Shown in pieces: positions 36,355 to 45,307 of a stretch of 64,000 nucleotides of DNA. Both the position numbers and the translations under genes were made by a program. Under the pieces are notes generated by a model, which saw only the letters and a list, made by a program, of their open reading frames with translations, was not told where the DNA came from and did not search any database. The DNA is from Panacibacter microcysteis (GTDB taxonomy: Bacteria > Bacteroidota > Bacteroidia > Chitinophagales > Chitinophagaceae), in contig NZ_JADWYR010000002.1 of assembly GCF_015831355.1 (NCBI RefSeq), positions 1,178,001-1,242,000 on the forward strand, written 5' to 3'. Each line of letters starts with the position of its first letter. Position 1 is the stretch's first letter.

Positions 36355-37899
36355 ATGAAAAAGATCCAACTGTTTTTATTGCTGTTCCTGTGTTGCTCAA
36401 CTGCTGCTATTGCGCAAGGCAACTATTACCGCGAACTCGTTACAAAAAATATTCGGTACGTGAATGCTACCAAAGATGGAGGTTACCTGCTTACAACGGC
36501 TGCATACATCATTAAGTTTGATAAGAAAGACCGTATTGAATGGACACGCAGGGCTGCGGATACCAGCCGTACAAGGTTTGTTCAGGCTATACCGGTAGAA
36601 GCAGGCGGTTATATTGTAGTGACGAACGGCGGTGCAACGCCACTTAACCATACCGAATTGGTGCGCCTCGATTCCGCAGGTGCCGTTGTGTGGGACAAAC
36701 GTTTTTATAACACAAATGAAACGCCGGCAACATTTATTGCCGAAGATTGGGCTGGAAACTTTGTTGTTACCGGCTACTATATTTCCACCGCCGCTGACAC
36801 AATTGGTTACCTCGCCAAATTTGGCGCAGATGGCAGCCTTTTGTGGAAACGCTCAGAATTTACTACCGGCATTAACCAGACTGTTATTCGAAGTGTAGAG
36901 CCTATCAGAACTGGCAGGCGATACATGATATCGGGCTCGCAAAACGGTGCGGCCTATGTATCTGCCATCAAAGATGATGGGAGCGTTATCAATGCTACTG
37001 CCTATGTGCGTGGTTCAGATATATTTAAGGGCAACGCCATCAAACAGGTTTCAGACGGGCTTATATTACTACCCAATGCTGATAACACGCAAACAGACGG
37101 CCTCGTGTTAAAACTCAACAACAATGGTGCAGTGGTATGGCAGAAAAGAGTTGGCGGAGACGATAAAGATTACTTAACAGCCGTAAACATTTTTAGTGAT
37201 ACCATTATGCTGGCAGGCAAAACAATCTCTTTCGATAATGCCACGCAAAAAACTGATATCTACCTTGTAAAAATGCTTACCAACGGAACCGTTGTTTGGT
37301 CTAAGACACTTGGTACAGACAGAGATGAGGAAGCGGTTTCAATTACAAGGCTTAAGAATGGCGGCTATGTAATAGCAGCGAAAGATCTTGACCCTGTTAA
37401 CCCTTCCTGCTACCTTATGCGCATTGATGAAAATGGCAATAATTGTAACGCCGTTACCAGAACAAGTACTTTAACAGACGCTGTATTGAAAAAGAAAACC
37501 GGTAATACATTTCAGCCGGGTAGCTTTTTTACGGCTACACCTCTTGCCGGTACTCAATCTGCAGCTTCACTGTCCTTCAACAATATCTGTGTGGATCAGC
37601 CTTCACTGATGGCATCATCTGCTGCTGCTATGGTAAATATTGCAACAGCAGCAACGATAAAAGTGTATCCTAACCCCGCAGTGGATAAAATAAACATCGA
37701 GCTTACCGTTGCAAAAAGCAGTTCAGCCGTTATACAAGTTATCAATACCCAATCGCAGCTTGTGCAACGTTTGTCCGTAAACCTGCAGGCTGGCAAAAAC
37801 ATACAGACTATTCCTGTAAGTATGCTTGTTTCCGGCAATTACGTAATGCTGGTAAAAACTGATGAAGAGACTAAAACGGTAAAATTTGTAAAACAATAA
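36355..37899 (+). CDS. T9SS type A sorting-domain protein
   Basis: A 514-aa secreted protein. Signal peptide MKKIQLFLLLFLCCSTAAIA. The central part (about 25-400) is a repeated beta-propeller-like fold (phrases GGYLLTTAAYIIKFDKKDRI, GGYVIAAKDLDPVNPSCYLM), similar in style to the N-terminal half of the large T9SS protein at 23540. The C-terminal 75 residues are a Por secretion domain starting KVYPNPAVDKINIEL and ending TKTVKFVKQ, so export and surface anchoring by T9SS are expected. Own promoter box and own terminator, hence monocistronic. Confidence 0.92.
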   Translation: MKKIQLFLLLFLCCSTAAIAQGNYYRELVTKNIRYVNATKDGGYLLTTAAYIIKFDKKDRIEWTRRAADTSRTRFVQAIPVEAGGYIVVTNGGATPLNHTELVRLDSAGAVVWDKRFYNTNETPATFIAEDWAGNFVVTGYYISTAADTIGYLAKFGADGSLLWKRSEFTTGINQTVIRSVEPIRTGRRYMISGSQNGAAYVSAIKDDGSVINATAYVRGSDIFKGNAIKQVSDGLILLPNADNTQTDGLVLKLNNNGAVVWQKRVGGDDKDYLTAVNIFSDTIMLAGKTISFDNATQKTDIYLVKMLTNGTVVWSKTLGTDRDEEAVSITRLKNGGYVIAAKDLDPVNPSCYLMRIDENGNNCNAVTRTSTLTDAVLKKKTGNTFQPGSFFTATPLAGTQSAASLSFNNICVDQPSLMASSAAAMVNIATAATIKVYPNPAVDKINIELTVAKSSSAVIQVINTQSQLVQRLSVNLQAGKNIQTIPVSMLVSGNYVMLVKTDEETKTVKFVKQ

Positions 37900-37920
37900 A
37901 AAACACACCGCATCACGCAA

Positions 37921-37950
37921 AAGCAGGAACGCATGTTCCTGCTTTTTATT
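37921..37950 (+). terminator. Terminator after the T9SS type A gene
   Basis: GCAGGAAC/GTTCCTGC stem with GCAT loop followed by TTTTTATTT. Confidence 0.87.
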
Positions 37951-37995
37951 TATATTAGAGTTTGTTTTACAATTATTTACAAACTACTTACCAGT

Positions 37996-38889
37996 ATGCA
38001 GCGAAAACAATTTATACAATCTGCGTTGTTAACAGCAACGGGCTTAACGTTATTCAGGCAGGCTTCCATTGCACGAATGTTTCAGCAACCGGCATGGAAA
38101 ATCCAGATGCTGACCAACGATGCCGGTGTGTTTACAGAAAAAGGCGGCACCATTCTTTTTTACTACACAAAAGACGGCATTGTGGTGGTGGATTCCCAAT
38201 TCCCGGAACAGGCGCAACACCTTATAGATGAACTAAAAAAACAATCTCAGACATTCAGGTTGCTGATAAATACACACCACCACGGAGATCATAGCAGTGG
38301 CAACATAGCCTTTAAAGATATTGTGCAGCATGTGCTGGCGCATGAGAACAGCAAGAAGAACCAGCAGGATGTTGCCATAAAAAACAAAACCGAAGACAAA
38401 CAACTTTATCCTGGTCAGACATTCGGGCACGTGTGGTGCGAGTCAATTGGTAAGGAGCGACTTTGCCTGTATTATTTTGGCGCAGCACATACCAATGGTG
38501 ATGCCCTCATCCATTTTGAGAAAGCAAACATTGTACATACAGGCGACCTGGTTGCCAACCGCCGACATCCGTATGTGGACAGGACTGCCGGCGCCAGTAT
38601 GAAAAACTGGATAACAGTACTCGACAAGACGCTGGATAAATTCAATAAGAAAACGACCTACGTGTTTGGTCATGCAGAAGCAGGCTATAATGTAACAGGT
38701 ACCGCAGAAGATGTAAAAGCATTCAGAAGCTATATTGAAAAAACACTTGTCTTTGTGGAAGGCGCCATAAAATCCGGTAAGTCTAAAGAAGAAGTGCTCA
38801 AAACCACCGTTATACCAGGTGCTGAAGAGTGGAAAGGCCCCGGCATTGAACGACCGCTTACCGCCGCTTATGAAGAACTAAGTGCTTAA
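37996..38889 (+). CDS. Exported metallo-beta-lactamase-fold hydrolase
   Basis: A 297-aa MBL-fold protein. The ATG at 37996 begins MQRKQFIQSALLTATGLTLF, a Tat-like or Sec-like export signal without a full RR motif; a longer frame from 37933 would overlap the preceding terminator and is rejected. The zinc motif THHHGDHSSGN (HxHxDH) is near residue 95, with further ligands in GAAHTNGDALIHF, VHTGDLV and VFGHAEAG. The sequence resembles cyclase-type or SoxH-like MBL proteins rather than known beta-lactamases. Substrate unknown. Confidence 0.88.
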   Translation: MQRKQFIQSALLTATGLTLFRQASIARMFQQPAWKIQMLTNDAGVFTEKGGTILFYYTKDGIVVVDSQFPEQAQHLIDELKKQSQTFRLLINTHHHGDHSSGNIAFKDIVQHVLAHENSKKNQQDVAIKNKTEDKQLYPGQTFGHVWCESIGKERLCLYYFGAAHTNGDALIHFEKANIVHTGDLVANRRHPYVDRTAGASMKNWITVLDKTLDKFNKKTTYVFGHAEAGYNVTGTAEDVKAFRSYIEKTLVFVEGAIKSGKSKEEVLKTTVIPGAEEWKGPGIERPLTAAYEELSA

Positions 38890-38910
38890 AAAGCCACCTT
38901 ACTTTTTGTA

Positions 38911-38937
38911 AACGCCGTATGTATACGGCGTTTTTTT
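38911..38937 (+). terminator. Terminator after the MBL-fold gene
   Basis: AACGCCGTAT/ATACGGCGTT stem with a GT loop and seven T, 21 bp after the stop. Confidence 0.88.
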
Positions 38938-38960
38938 ATGTAGCAGGCAGCAGTTTTAGT

Positions 38961-39371
38961 TGCACTGAATGCTTTGTCTGTTATTGTTTCGGCGGTAGCA
39001 TTTACTGGCGTGAAAACTGAATTGATTTATAGTATCAAATGTAGTTTTTAGTTGCACTGAATGCTTTATATATTATTGTTTCAGCGGTAGCATTTACTGA
39101 CGTGAAAACTGAATTTAATTATTGTACCAAATGTAGTTTTTAGTTGCACTGAATGCTTTATATATTATTGTTTCAGCGGTAGCATTTACTGGCGTGAAAA
39201 CTGAATTTAATTATTGTACCAAATGTAGTTTTTAGTTGCACTGAATGCTTTATATATTATTGTTTCAGCGGTAGCATTTACTGACGTGAAAACTGAATTT
39301 AATTATTGTACCAAATGTAGTTTTTAGTTGCACTGAATGCTTTATATATTATTGTTTCAGCGGTAGCATTT
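38961..39371 (+). repeat. 92-bp tandem repeat, about 4.5 copies
   Basis: Units begin TGCACTGAATGCTTT at 38961, 39053, 39145, 39237 and 39329, all exactly 92 bp apart; the middle copies are almost identical. It is the reverse complement of the array at 20711-20945. The last half unit joins directly to a variant A dispersed repeat. Confidence 0.93.
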
Positions 39372-39420
39372 CATGGCATCGCCTGTTGTGTCACTCACTT
39401 GTACGTTCGGTTGTTATGGC
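39372..39420 (-). repeat. Dispersed REP-like repeat, variant A
   Basis: TCATGGCATCGCCTGTTGTG then TCACTCACTTGTACGTTCGG and TTGTTATGGC, mirror image of the copy adjoining the other tandem array at 20656-20710. Confidence 0.88.
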
Positions 39421-39464
39421 AGCTGCAGCGCAATGCTTATACAAGCACGTTTAAACCAGCGTTA

Positions 39465-39491
39465 TAAAAAAAGCAGGTGGTTAACCTGCTT
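39465..39491 (-). terminator. Terminator of the small minus-strand membrane gene
   Basis: AGCAGGTT/ACCTGCT hairpin followed on the minus strand by TTTTTTT, about 40 bp past the stop at 39531. Confidence 0.75.
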
Positions 39492-39530
39492 TATACATAA
39501 ACTATAACAACAAAAATTGTTACGGATATT

Positions 39531-39740
39531 TTATCTTTTTCGTCCTGCAACAGCCAGCGCTACACCTGCTACTACCGCCACACCACCGGCCCATGTAGGC
39601 CAGCCTATAGATTTATTCTCTTTCTTATTGATTTCGATTGGTCCTGCGTCAACAACCTTTTCTTCTGTGGTGAAGTTGATGTTTGTAAAAATGAGCATCA
39701 AAATGCCAACTACGATAAGTATAATGCCGAATGCTTTCAT
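39531..39740 (-). CDS. Small two-TM protein
   Basis: A 69-aa protein starting MKAFGIILIVVGILMLIF. Two hydrophobic segments (3-20 and 47-64) flank a hydrophilic loop containing EKVVDAGPIEINKKE. Similar short membrane proteins with a DAGPIEI-type loop are common in Bacteroidota, but no function is known to me. The start at 39740 is preferred to an upstream ATG that would add 23 unconserved residues before the helix. Own terminator downstream. Confidence 0.8.
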   Translation of the reverse strand: MKAFGIILIVVGILMLIFTNINFTTEEKVVDAGPIEINKKENKSIGWPTWAGGVAVVAGVALAVAGRKR

Positions 39741-39920
39741 GGTAGAATAGTTTTGTTTCGCAGTATGAGTGAAATTATTATACCAAAAAAAAGAATGGCT
39801 GAATATCAATGGTGCTGTGTAATTGTTTACTCAAAACATGCAACCAGTGTAAATAAAAACGGATTTAAAACTGTTTTAGGGTTTGTTTACTGATCGCAAG
39901 GGCTGCATATAGAACCGGAA

Positions 39921-39941
39921 GTACAAGTGAGTGACACAACA
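39921..39941 (+). repeat. Dispersed repeat fragment, variant A
   Basis: Only the core GTACAAGTGAGTGACACAAC is present. Its GTG gives an artificial longer start for the next gene. Confidence 0.75.
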
Positions 39942-40028
39942 AAAGCCCCATTGAAATACCGCTGCCTGTTACCAAAAAACACACTATTTGTTTTAAATAT
40001 CCATACTTTCAAACTTTATTTGCAATAC

Positions 40029-42491
40029 ATGAGAATCATACTATCCATTGTTTGCGCACTGGCTGCAATAGCACTTGTTTATACACTTGATCACCAGCTT
40101 ACACTTGGCGACAGCAAAACGCCAAGGCTTGGCTATTTTTTGTCGCCGCAAAAAGGTTTCTGGCAAAACGCAGAGCGGTCAAACGAATCATTCAGCATGA
40201 ACATCATTGCCGAAGCGTTACACGGTAATTCTGAAGTATATCTTGATGACAGGCTTGTGCCGCACATTTATGCAGGTGACGAACACGATGCTTATTTTAT
40301 ACAGGGTTTTATACATGCAAGGTTTCGCCTTTGGCAAATGGAATTTCAGACAGATGCGGCTGCCGGCAGGCTTAGCGAAATAATGGGCGATTCTGCCAAC
40401 GGTACCAACTTTCTTGCTATTGATAAAATGTTCAGGAGACTGGGTATGGTGTATGGTGCAGAAAACACTTTAAAAGCCATTGAAAAAGACCCGGAGATAC
40501 TCGCTGCATGCGATGCATATACAGCAGGTGTAAATGCATACATCAATACACTTGATGAAGCCTCCTACCCTGTTGAATTTAAACTGCTCGATTACAGGCC
40601 GGAGCCATGGACGAATTTAAGAACAGCATTGCTTTCAAAATATATGGCGTGGGACCTGGCGGGTTTTGAACGCGACTTTGAGATGACCAGCGCACGTGCG
40701 GTCTTCAGCCGTGAACAGTATGAAGCGCTATACCCTTATGGCCAGGATTCGCTCGACCCGATTATACCAAAAGGCACAGTATTTCCTAAACGCGGTGCTG
40801 ATATGAAACCGCCGGTAATGGCAGATTCCCTGTACACGGCCTTTAAAAAGGTTACTGCCGCAGTTAAGGCAATGCAGCCGGAGCGTGACAATGGCAGCAA
40901 TAACTGGGCAGTAAGCGGCGGCAAAACAAAAAGCGGCAGGCCAATACTTTGCAACGATCCGCATCTTGGTTTAAACCTGCCATCTATCTGGTACGAGATG
41001 CAGATTACCGCGCCGGGTTTAAATGTATACGGCGCAAGCTTACCGGGCTCTCCTTCTGTGATCATCGGGTTTAATGATAGCTGTGCATGGGGTGTAACAA
41101 ATGCCGAAAGAGATGTAAGAGATTATTACGAGATCACATTCAAAGATGAAACCCGGGCCGAATATTTGTTTGACAGCACCTGGCATACAACCACATTCAG
41201 GCAGGAGATTATAAAAATAAAAGGCAAACCAGCCGACACACTGCAAATACCAATGACCGTGTGGGGTCCCGTAATGTATGATGCCTCATTCCCTGACAAA
41301 CTGCAGTCTGGCAATGCATACGCGGTAAAATGGGCTGCACACGAAGAAAGCGACGAACTAAAAGCATTCTACTATTTGAACCGCGCTAAAAATTTCGATG
41401 ACTATAAAGCCGCACTGGCAGAGTATTCCTGCCCCGGTCAAAACTTTGCATTTGCATCAAAAGGTGGCGATATCGCGATGCGCCAGCAGGGAAAATTTCC
41501 CGCCAAATGGAGAAGACAGGGAGATTTTATAATGCCCGGCACCGACAGCACATTTGCATGGCGCGGCTTTATACCAGACAGTATGAATATAACCATGCAC
41601 AATCCGGATCGCGGTTTTATCAGCAGCGCAAATCAATATCCTTACGATACTTCTTACCCTTATTATCTCGGGGGTACTTACCCGGTATACAGGGGTATAA
41701 TGGTAAACAGGTTGCTTACACAAATGCAACAGGCTACCATCGACTCTATGCAGCAAATGCAGAACAATAATTACAACCTTTTTGCAGAGATAGCAAAACC
41801 CGTGTTACTCCGGTACATCAGCGACAGCAGCCTTTCAGCAGATGAACTAAAATATTTCAACACATTTAAAACATGGGACCTGCAGAACAATGCAGCAAGC
41901 CGTGGCGCCACTGTTTTTTCTTTGTGGATAGACAGCCTTGTAGCAACTGTTTATGGCGATGAGCTGGCGCAATCAGCTTACCCGTTACCAGCGCCTGAAA
42001 ACAGTACACTCATAGAATCGCTGCTAAAAGATTCGCTAAAGCTTTTTGCAGACAATATAAACACCGGTGAAAAAGAAACCATACAGGATGATATTTACAC
42101 TGCATTCAGAAAATCTGTAACAGCATTAAAACAACTCGATGCTGACGATAACCTGGCATGGGGCAAGTATAAAAACAGTGGCGTAAGACACCTGTTAAAA
42201 CTGCCTGCATTCAGCAATCTTCACCTCTTTGCCGGTGGCGGAGATGGCATCATCAATGCATACAAACAATACCATGGCCCAAGCTGGAAAATGATTGTAG
42301 AACTAACCGATGAAACCAATGCATACGCTATTTACCCGGGCGGACAAAGTGGCAACCCCGGCAGTAAATATTACGATGCTTTTATAGGAGACTACGTGGC
42401 AGGCCGGTACTACAAATTGTTGTTTACAGATAAACTTACTTTACAAAAACAAACCAACCTGAAAGGAAAAATCACTTTCAGTAAATCATAA
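40029..42491 (+). CDS. Penicillin acylase-family Ntn hydrolase
   Basis: An 820-aa N-terminal nucleophile amidohydrolase. Start at ATG 40029 (MRIILSIVCALAAIALVYTL signal/anchor); the longer GTG frame from 39927 begins inside a dispersed repeat and is rejected. The alpha chain precedes the autocatalytic cleavage point at Gly-Ser290 in NGSNNWAVSGG, which makes Ser290 the expected nucleophile. GRPILCNDPHLGLNLPS and the conserved Asn in FGFNDSCAWGVTNAERD-like segments follow. Family members cleave amide bonds of beta-lactams, acyl-homoserine lactones or cyclic lipopeptides; the substrate here is unknown. Six base pairs separate it from a small membrane gene. Confidence 0.93.
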   Translation: MRIILSIVCALAAIALVYTLDHQLTLGDSKTPRLGYFLSPQKGFWQNAERSNESFSMNIIAEALHGNSEVYLDDRLVPHIYAGDEHDAYFIQGFIHARFRLWQMEFQTDAAAGRLSEIMGDSANGTNFLAIDKMFRRLGMVYGAENTLKAIEKDPEILAACDAYTAGVNAYINTLDEASYPVEFKLLDYRPEPWTNLRTALLSKYMAWDLAGFERDFEMTSARAVFSREQYEALYPYGQDSLDPIIPKGTVFPKRGADMKPPVMADSLYTAFKKVTAAVKAMQPERDNGSNNWAVSGGKTKSGRPILCNDPHLGLNLPSIWYEMQITAPGLNVYGASLPGSPSVIIGFNDSCAWGVTNAERDVRDYYEITFKDETRAEYLFDSTWHTTTFRQEIIKIKGKPADTLQIPMTVWGPVMYDASFPDKLQSGNAYAVKWAAHEESDELKAFYYLNRAKNFDDYKAALAEYSCPGQNFAFASKGGDIAMRQQGKFPAKWRRQGDFIMPGTDSTFAWRGFIPDSMNITMHNPDRGFISSANQYPYDTSYPYYLGGTYPVYRGIMVNRLLTQMQQATIDSMQQMQNNNYNLFAEIAKPVLLRYISDSSLSADELKYFNTFKTWDLQNNAASRGATVFSLWIDSLVATVYGDELAQSAYPLPAPENSTLIESLLKDSLKLFADNINTGEKETIQDDIYTAFRKSVTALKQLDADDNLAWGKYKNSGVRHLLKLPAFSNLHLFAGGGDGIINAYKQYHGPSWKMIVELTDETNAYAIYPGGQSGNPGSKYYDAFIGDYVAGRYYKLLFTDKLTLQKQTNLKGKITFSKS

Positions 42492-42497
42492 TCCAAC

Positions 42498-42845
42498 ATG
42501 AAATTCTTTGTAGCTATTTTGCTTACTGCATTACTTGGCCATGCCGCGCCACTGTTTTTTCCATGGTGGAGTTTTGCCATTACATCTTTTGTGGTAGCAG
42601 TAGTGGTGCACCAAAAGGCAGGCCTGGCCTTTGTTTCCGGCTTTTTTGGTGTATTTCTCCTGTTCATCATACACACCTTTATCATTGACTACACCAACGA
42701 TCATCTTTTGTCAAAAAAAGTGGCGGAGATTTTAAAAATAGGGAGCAGCGCTTTTTCAGTGATGCTGTTGTCGGCATTTGTAGGCGGGCTTATCTCATCT
42801 CTGGCTGCATTAAGCGGCAGCCTGGCAAGAGGTAAGGCAAAATAA
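42498..42845 (+). CDS. Small four-segment membrane protein
   Basis: A 115-aa hydrophobic protein with segments at about 3-20, 22-38, 44-66 and 82-105 and a basic tail (ARGKAK). It begins 6 bp after the penicillin acylase gene and is surely in the same transcript. No family name recognised; orphan membrane proteins of this kind are common in Bacteroidota. Confidence 0.78.
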   Translation: MKFFVAILLTALLGHAAPLFFPWWSFAITSFVVAVVVHQKAGLAFVSGFFGVFLLFIIHTFIIDYTNDHLLSKKVAEILKIGSSAFSVMLLSAFVGGLISSLAALSGSLARGKAK

Positions 42846-42852
42846 ACAGGTA

Positions 42853-42919
42853 ACCGGCAGTATATCATTGTGCGTCTGCTGTTGCCACGCTCGGTTCATC
42901 GTTCAGTTTTCATGGCATC
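42853..42919. repeat. Dispersed repeat, variant C
   Basis: TAACCGGCAGTATATCATTG starts about 7 bp after a stop codon, with core TTGCCACGCTCGGTTC and a TTTTCATGGCATC end; partner of 31388-31453. Confidence 0.65.
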
Positions 42920-42949
42920 AGCAGTTCGCGGTACGAATTCCCCGATAAT

Positions 42950-43135
42950 TTATTGCTGCATGTTGGCAGTATAGTGCTGGTGATTATCCAGGTAAGAAGA
43001 CGCAGCGTTCTTTTGCTTCCACGCATTAAACCTGAAGTACAATATAATTACGGCAAGTGCTGCAATAATAACGGTGGTAAACATGCCTGCAAAAAATGAG
43101 GCTGCATCAATGTTTGATAATTGAGAAGCTTCCAT
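42950..43135 (-). CDS. Small single-TM protein
   Basis: A 61-aa protein with one membrane helix (about residues 13-33, FFAGMFTTVIIAALAVIILYF) and a polar C-terminus (SSYLDNHQHYTANMQQ). No family recognised. Its start lies 4 bp after the stop of the minus-strand gene at 43140-43682, so it reads as the second gene of that transcript, which raises confidence that it is real. Confidence 0.62.
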   Translation of the reverse strand: MEASQLSNIDAASFFAGMFTTVIIAALAVIILYFRFNAWKQKNAASSYLDNHQHYTANMQQ

Positions 43136-43139
43136 CGAT

Positions 43140-43682
43140 CTAGCTTTTTTTAGTTATCGTAATAAACATACCAAACTTCACCAGCGGCATCGTTTGGTCG
43201 TAGGCAAACTCTGTGTAAAGTTTTGTTTTTTCATCTACCCCTGAAGTACGCATAATACGAAGGCGGCCACATGGTTGAAACTTTCCTTTTACAGGGTATG
43301 TTATTCCACCGTCTTTCGATTCTGATGAATAATCATACAACTGCTGTAAATGCGTTTCCACACCGCCCAGCAACGCAAAAGAGAACCGGTCAAATACAGG
43401 TAAATAAGTACCGGCCAACAATGCAAAAGACACCGGGTGATCATTATCAAGCGGCACCAATACACTAAGTTCTGTCAGCGGGTAAAATGCGCCTCTTTCA
43501 TTGCCTACAGTAAACATGTAGCCTGCGTTAACGTTTAGCATAGCAGTAAGTTTTTTCTGCCCCCCGTTATTAAACGGAATGTACTTACCAACAGCTATCG
43601 CCGGGCTTATTGTTGCCTGTGCATTACCTCGGGAAAAAATGAACAACAGTACGGCTACAAGGATTAGGTTGATGTTAGTCAT
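43140..43682 (-). CDS. Exported beta-rich protein, unknown
   Basis: A 180-aa protein with signal peptide MTNINLILVAVLLFIFSRGNA. The mature part has alternating beta-strand pattern like a small outer-membrane beta barrel or porin-like family (ISPAIAVGKYIPFNN, AGYMFTVGNERGAFYPLTEL) and ends VKFGMFITITKKS. ATG at 43682 is chosen over one 24 bp upstream because it starts the signal peptide directly. It is followed at 4 bp by a small single-TM gene. Confidence 0.78.
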   Translation of the reverse strand: MTNINLILVAVLLFIFSRGNAQATISPAIAVGKYIPFNNGGQKKLTAMLNVNAGYMFTVGNERGAFYPLTELSVLVPLDNDHPVSFALLAGTYLPVFDRFSFALLGGVETHLQQLYDYSSESKDGGITYPVKGKFQPCGRLRIMRTSGVDEKTKLYTEFAYDQTMPLVKFGMFITITKKS

Positions 43683-43834
43683 AGTCTGAGTTTCACGGAT
43701 AAGCAATACTAATGACTAATAAAACATCTTAAAAGAAAATTAAAATATTAATTTTCAAATTATATAATTTAAGGTTTATGTGTATAGAATAAGGGAAATA
43801 AGTTCTACACAATCCACTAAACGTTACGGTTTAC

Positions 43835-43876
43835 CGTAAAAACAAACGGTTCTACTTTCGTAAAACCGTTTGTTTG
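43835..43876 (-). terminator. Terminator of the ATP-grasp-like gene
   Basis: Twelve-base stem AAACAAACGGTT/AACCGTTTGTTT with a 13-base loop; on the minus strand it ends in TTTTT and lies 25 bp after the stop at 43901. Confidence 0.8.
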
Positions 43877-43900
43877 AAATGCAGCCTTAAATGTCTATTA

Positions 43901-45103
43901 TTATTTTTCAAAGAAAACCAGCGTACCGCCTACCCATTCTTTGTCTTTGTTATAGCGTACGCCAATCATTTTGCCTTTACTAAGCCGTGCAAGATTTTGT
44001 GCCGGTACTGGTCTTGCTTCACCTTTTTTCCAGAAGTAAAATATTCTTATTTCAGCCTTGGCTGGTATATCAGGTGTTTCAATCACCTCTGCATACTTTA
44101 CTTTTCGTTGCAGTATCCAGTTATGCGGATCGGTTACTTTTTCAATGTCTTCTTTTGTAACGTCAATCACCACGCCCTGGCCTGCAAAAGAAAACAATGG
44201 TTTTAAAACATAATTTTCAAGGTCTGCAGGCAATTGCTTTATATCACTCAGGAAGTTTGTTTTCGGCACGTATGGATGATCGATATAAGGCAGCGTAAAT
44301 TTGCTGATGCGGTAAAACCAGTTAGGGTGTGGCACCCATTGTACATCCAGTTCTTCAAACAGGATTTTTCCTTTTTCCTGTATTTCCGCAGATTGCTGCT
44401 GAAGATCATCAAAGATCACTCGGTTATAAATTCTTTTCACCTGCGTCTTTACACCGTTGTTCATATAAAAGAGCTTATTGCCTTCTTTTACCAGTTCAGT
44501 TATGCAAACAATCGGTATACCCAGGTAATCCTGTGTACAGTAAAAATCAATCCGGGTTTTTTGCTTATGCGGTAATACTTCCAGCAAGATCACTTCACCG
44601 GGCTTGCAGTCTGCCACAATTATTTCTCTTAATAAAGCGAGGTAAGAATCTTTATCAAAACCGCCGAGGTAGCCATCGTAATTATCAGGAATATCAAATG
44701 CTTTTTTTGCAGTTTCTGTTATCAGTACTTCAAATGCAAAAAGTGTGGGAAAGCCCTGCATTTCGATCAGTTGCGGTTCCAGTTCACCAGCTTCATTTTC
44801 GCAAATACCAAAATCAAATGCGATAAAATCTGAATAATCATTTTCTCCGGGTACTTTTATTTCTGCCGGTATAGCATGCGCCGTAAGCGTTTTAAAATTG
44901 AATTGCGTTATTACATCCACAATACTTTCACAGGCAGCAAGCATTTTTTCCGTAAACACCTTATCAACAAATACGGGTGTTTCTGCAATGCGGAATTCAA
45001 TATCACCCGGGTGCGAAGCATTCAATGCATCAAGATATGCCTGGTACTTTTCTGTAGTAAAATTTTCATTGAACCATTGCCTCATTGATGGAACCATAAC
45101 CAT
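43901..45103 (-). CDS. ATP-grasp-like protein, unknown substrate
   Basis: A 400-aa cytoplasmic protein without signal peptide. The middle (DFIAFDFGICENEAGELEPQ, LIEMQGFPTLFAFE) and C-terminal parts (YVLKPLFSFAGQGVVIDV, then WILQRKVKYAEVI and AEIRIFYFW) have the layout of an ATP-grasp ligase: a phosphate-binding Gly-rich loop, an adenine-region segment and C-terminal metal-binding residues. It resembles uncharacterised Bacteroidota proteins; no enzyme class can be assigned. Monocistronic with a strong terminator. The start is the first of three nearby Met codons (1, 3 and 6 or so) and might be a few residues shorter. Confidence 0.75.
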   Translation of the reverse strand: MVMVPSMRQWFNENFTTEKYQAYLDALNASHPGDIEFRIAETPVFVDKVFTEKMLAACESIVDVITQFNFKTLTAHAIPAEIKVPGENDYSDFIAFDFGICENEAGELEPQLIEMQGFPTLFAFEVLITETAKKAFDIPDNYDGYLGGFDKDSYLALLREIIVADCKPGEVILLEVLPHKQKTRIDFYCTQDYLGIPIVCITELVKEGNKLFYMNNGVKTQVKRIYNRVIFDDLQQQSAEIQEKGKILFEELDVQWVPHPNWFYRISKFTLPYIDHPYVPKTNFLSDIKQLPADLENYVLKPLFSFAGQGVVIDVTKEDIEKVTDPHNWILQRKVKYAEVIETPDIPAKAEIRIFYFWKKGEARPVPAQNLARLSKGKMIGVRYNKDKEWVGGTLVFFEK

Positions 45104-45269
45104 GTTGTTTGTCAGCTAAAGTAAGAAAGAAAACTTCACAATGTTATCGTGCAAGGGAGTTTGCTATGTTTTGGCCTAATAACACGGTAAGCGGAAAACG
45201 GCCGTGCATATATTGGCTTCTAAACATGAGCTTACAGCCTGGACAAGCGCTGCTAAACAATATAAACAA

Positions 45270-45296
45270 CAAGCCCCGCAATACCTGGCGGGGCTG
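45270..45296 (-). terminator. Terminator of the H1-like gene
   Basis: AGCCCCGC/GCGGGGCT hairpin with an eight-base loop followed on the minus strand by TGTTGTTT, 12 bp past the stop. Confidence 0.72.
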
Positions 45297-45307
45297 AGCT
45301 TTGATGG

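Noticed and set aside
38961-39371. 92-bp tandem repeats considered as a CRISPR array
   Set aside because: The entire 92-bp unit is conserved with no variable spacers, and no cas genes are near.
39927-40028. Longer N-terminus for the penicillin acylase gene
   Set aside because: The GTG start lies within the dispersed repeat core (GTGAGTGACACAAC), and the extra residues precede the real signal peptide at 40029.
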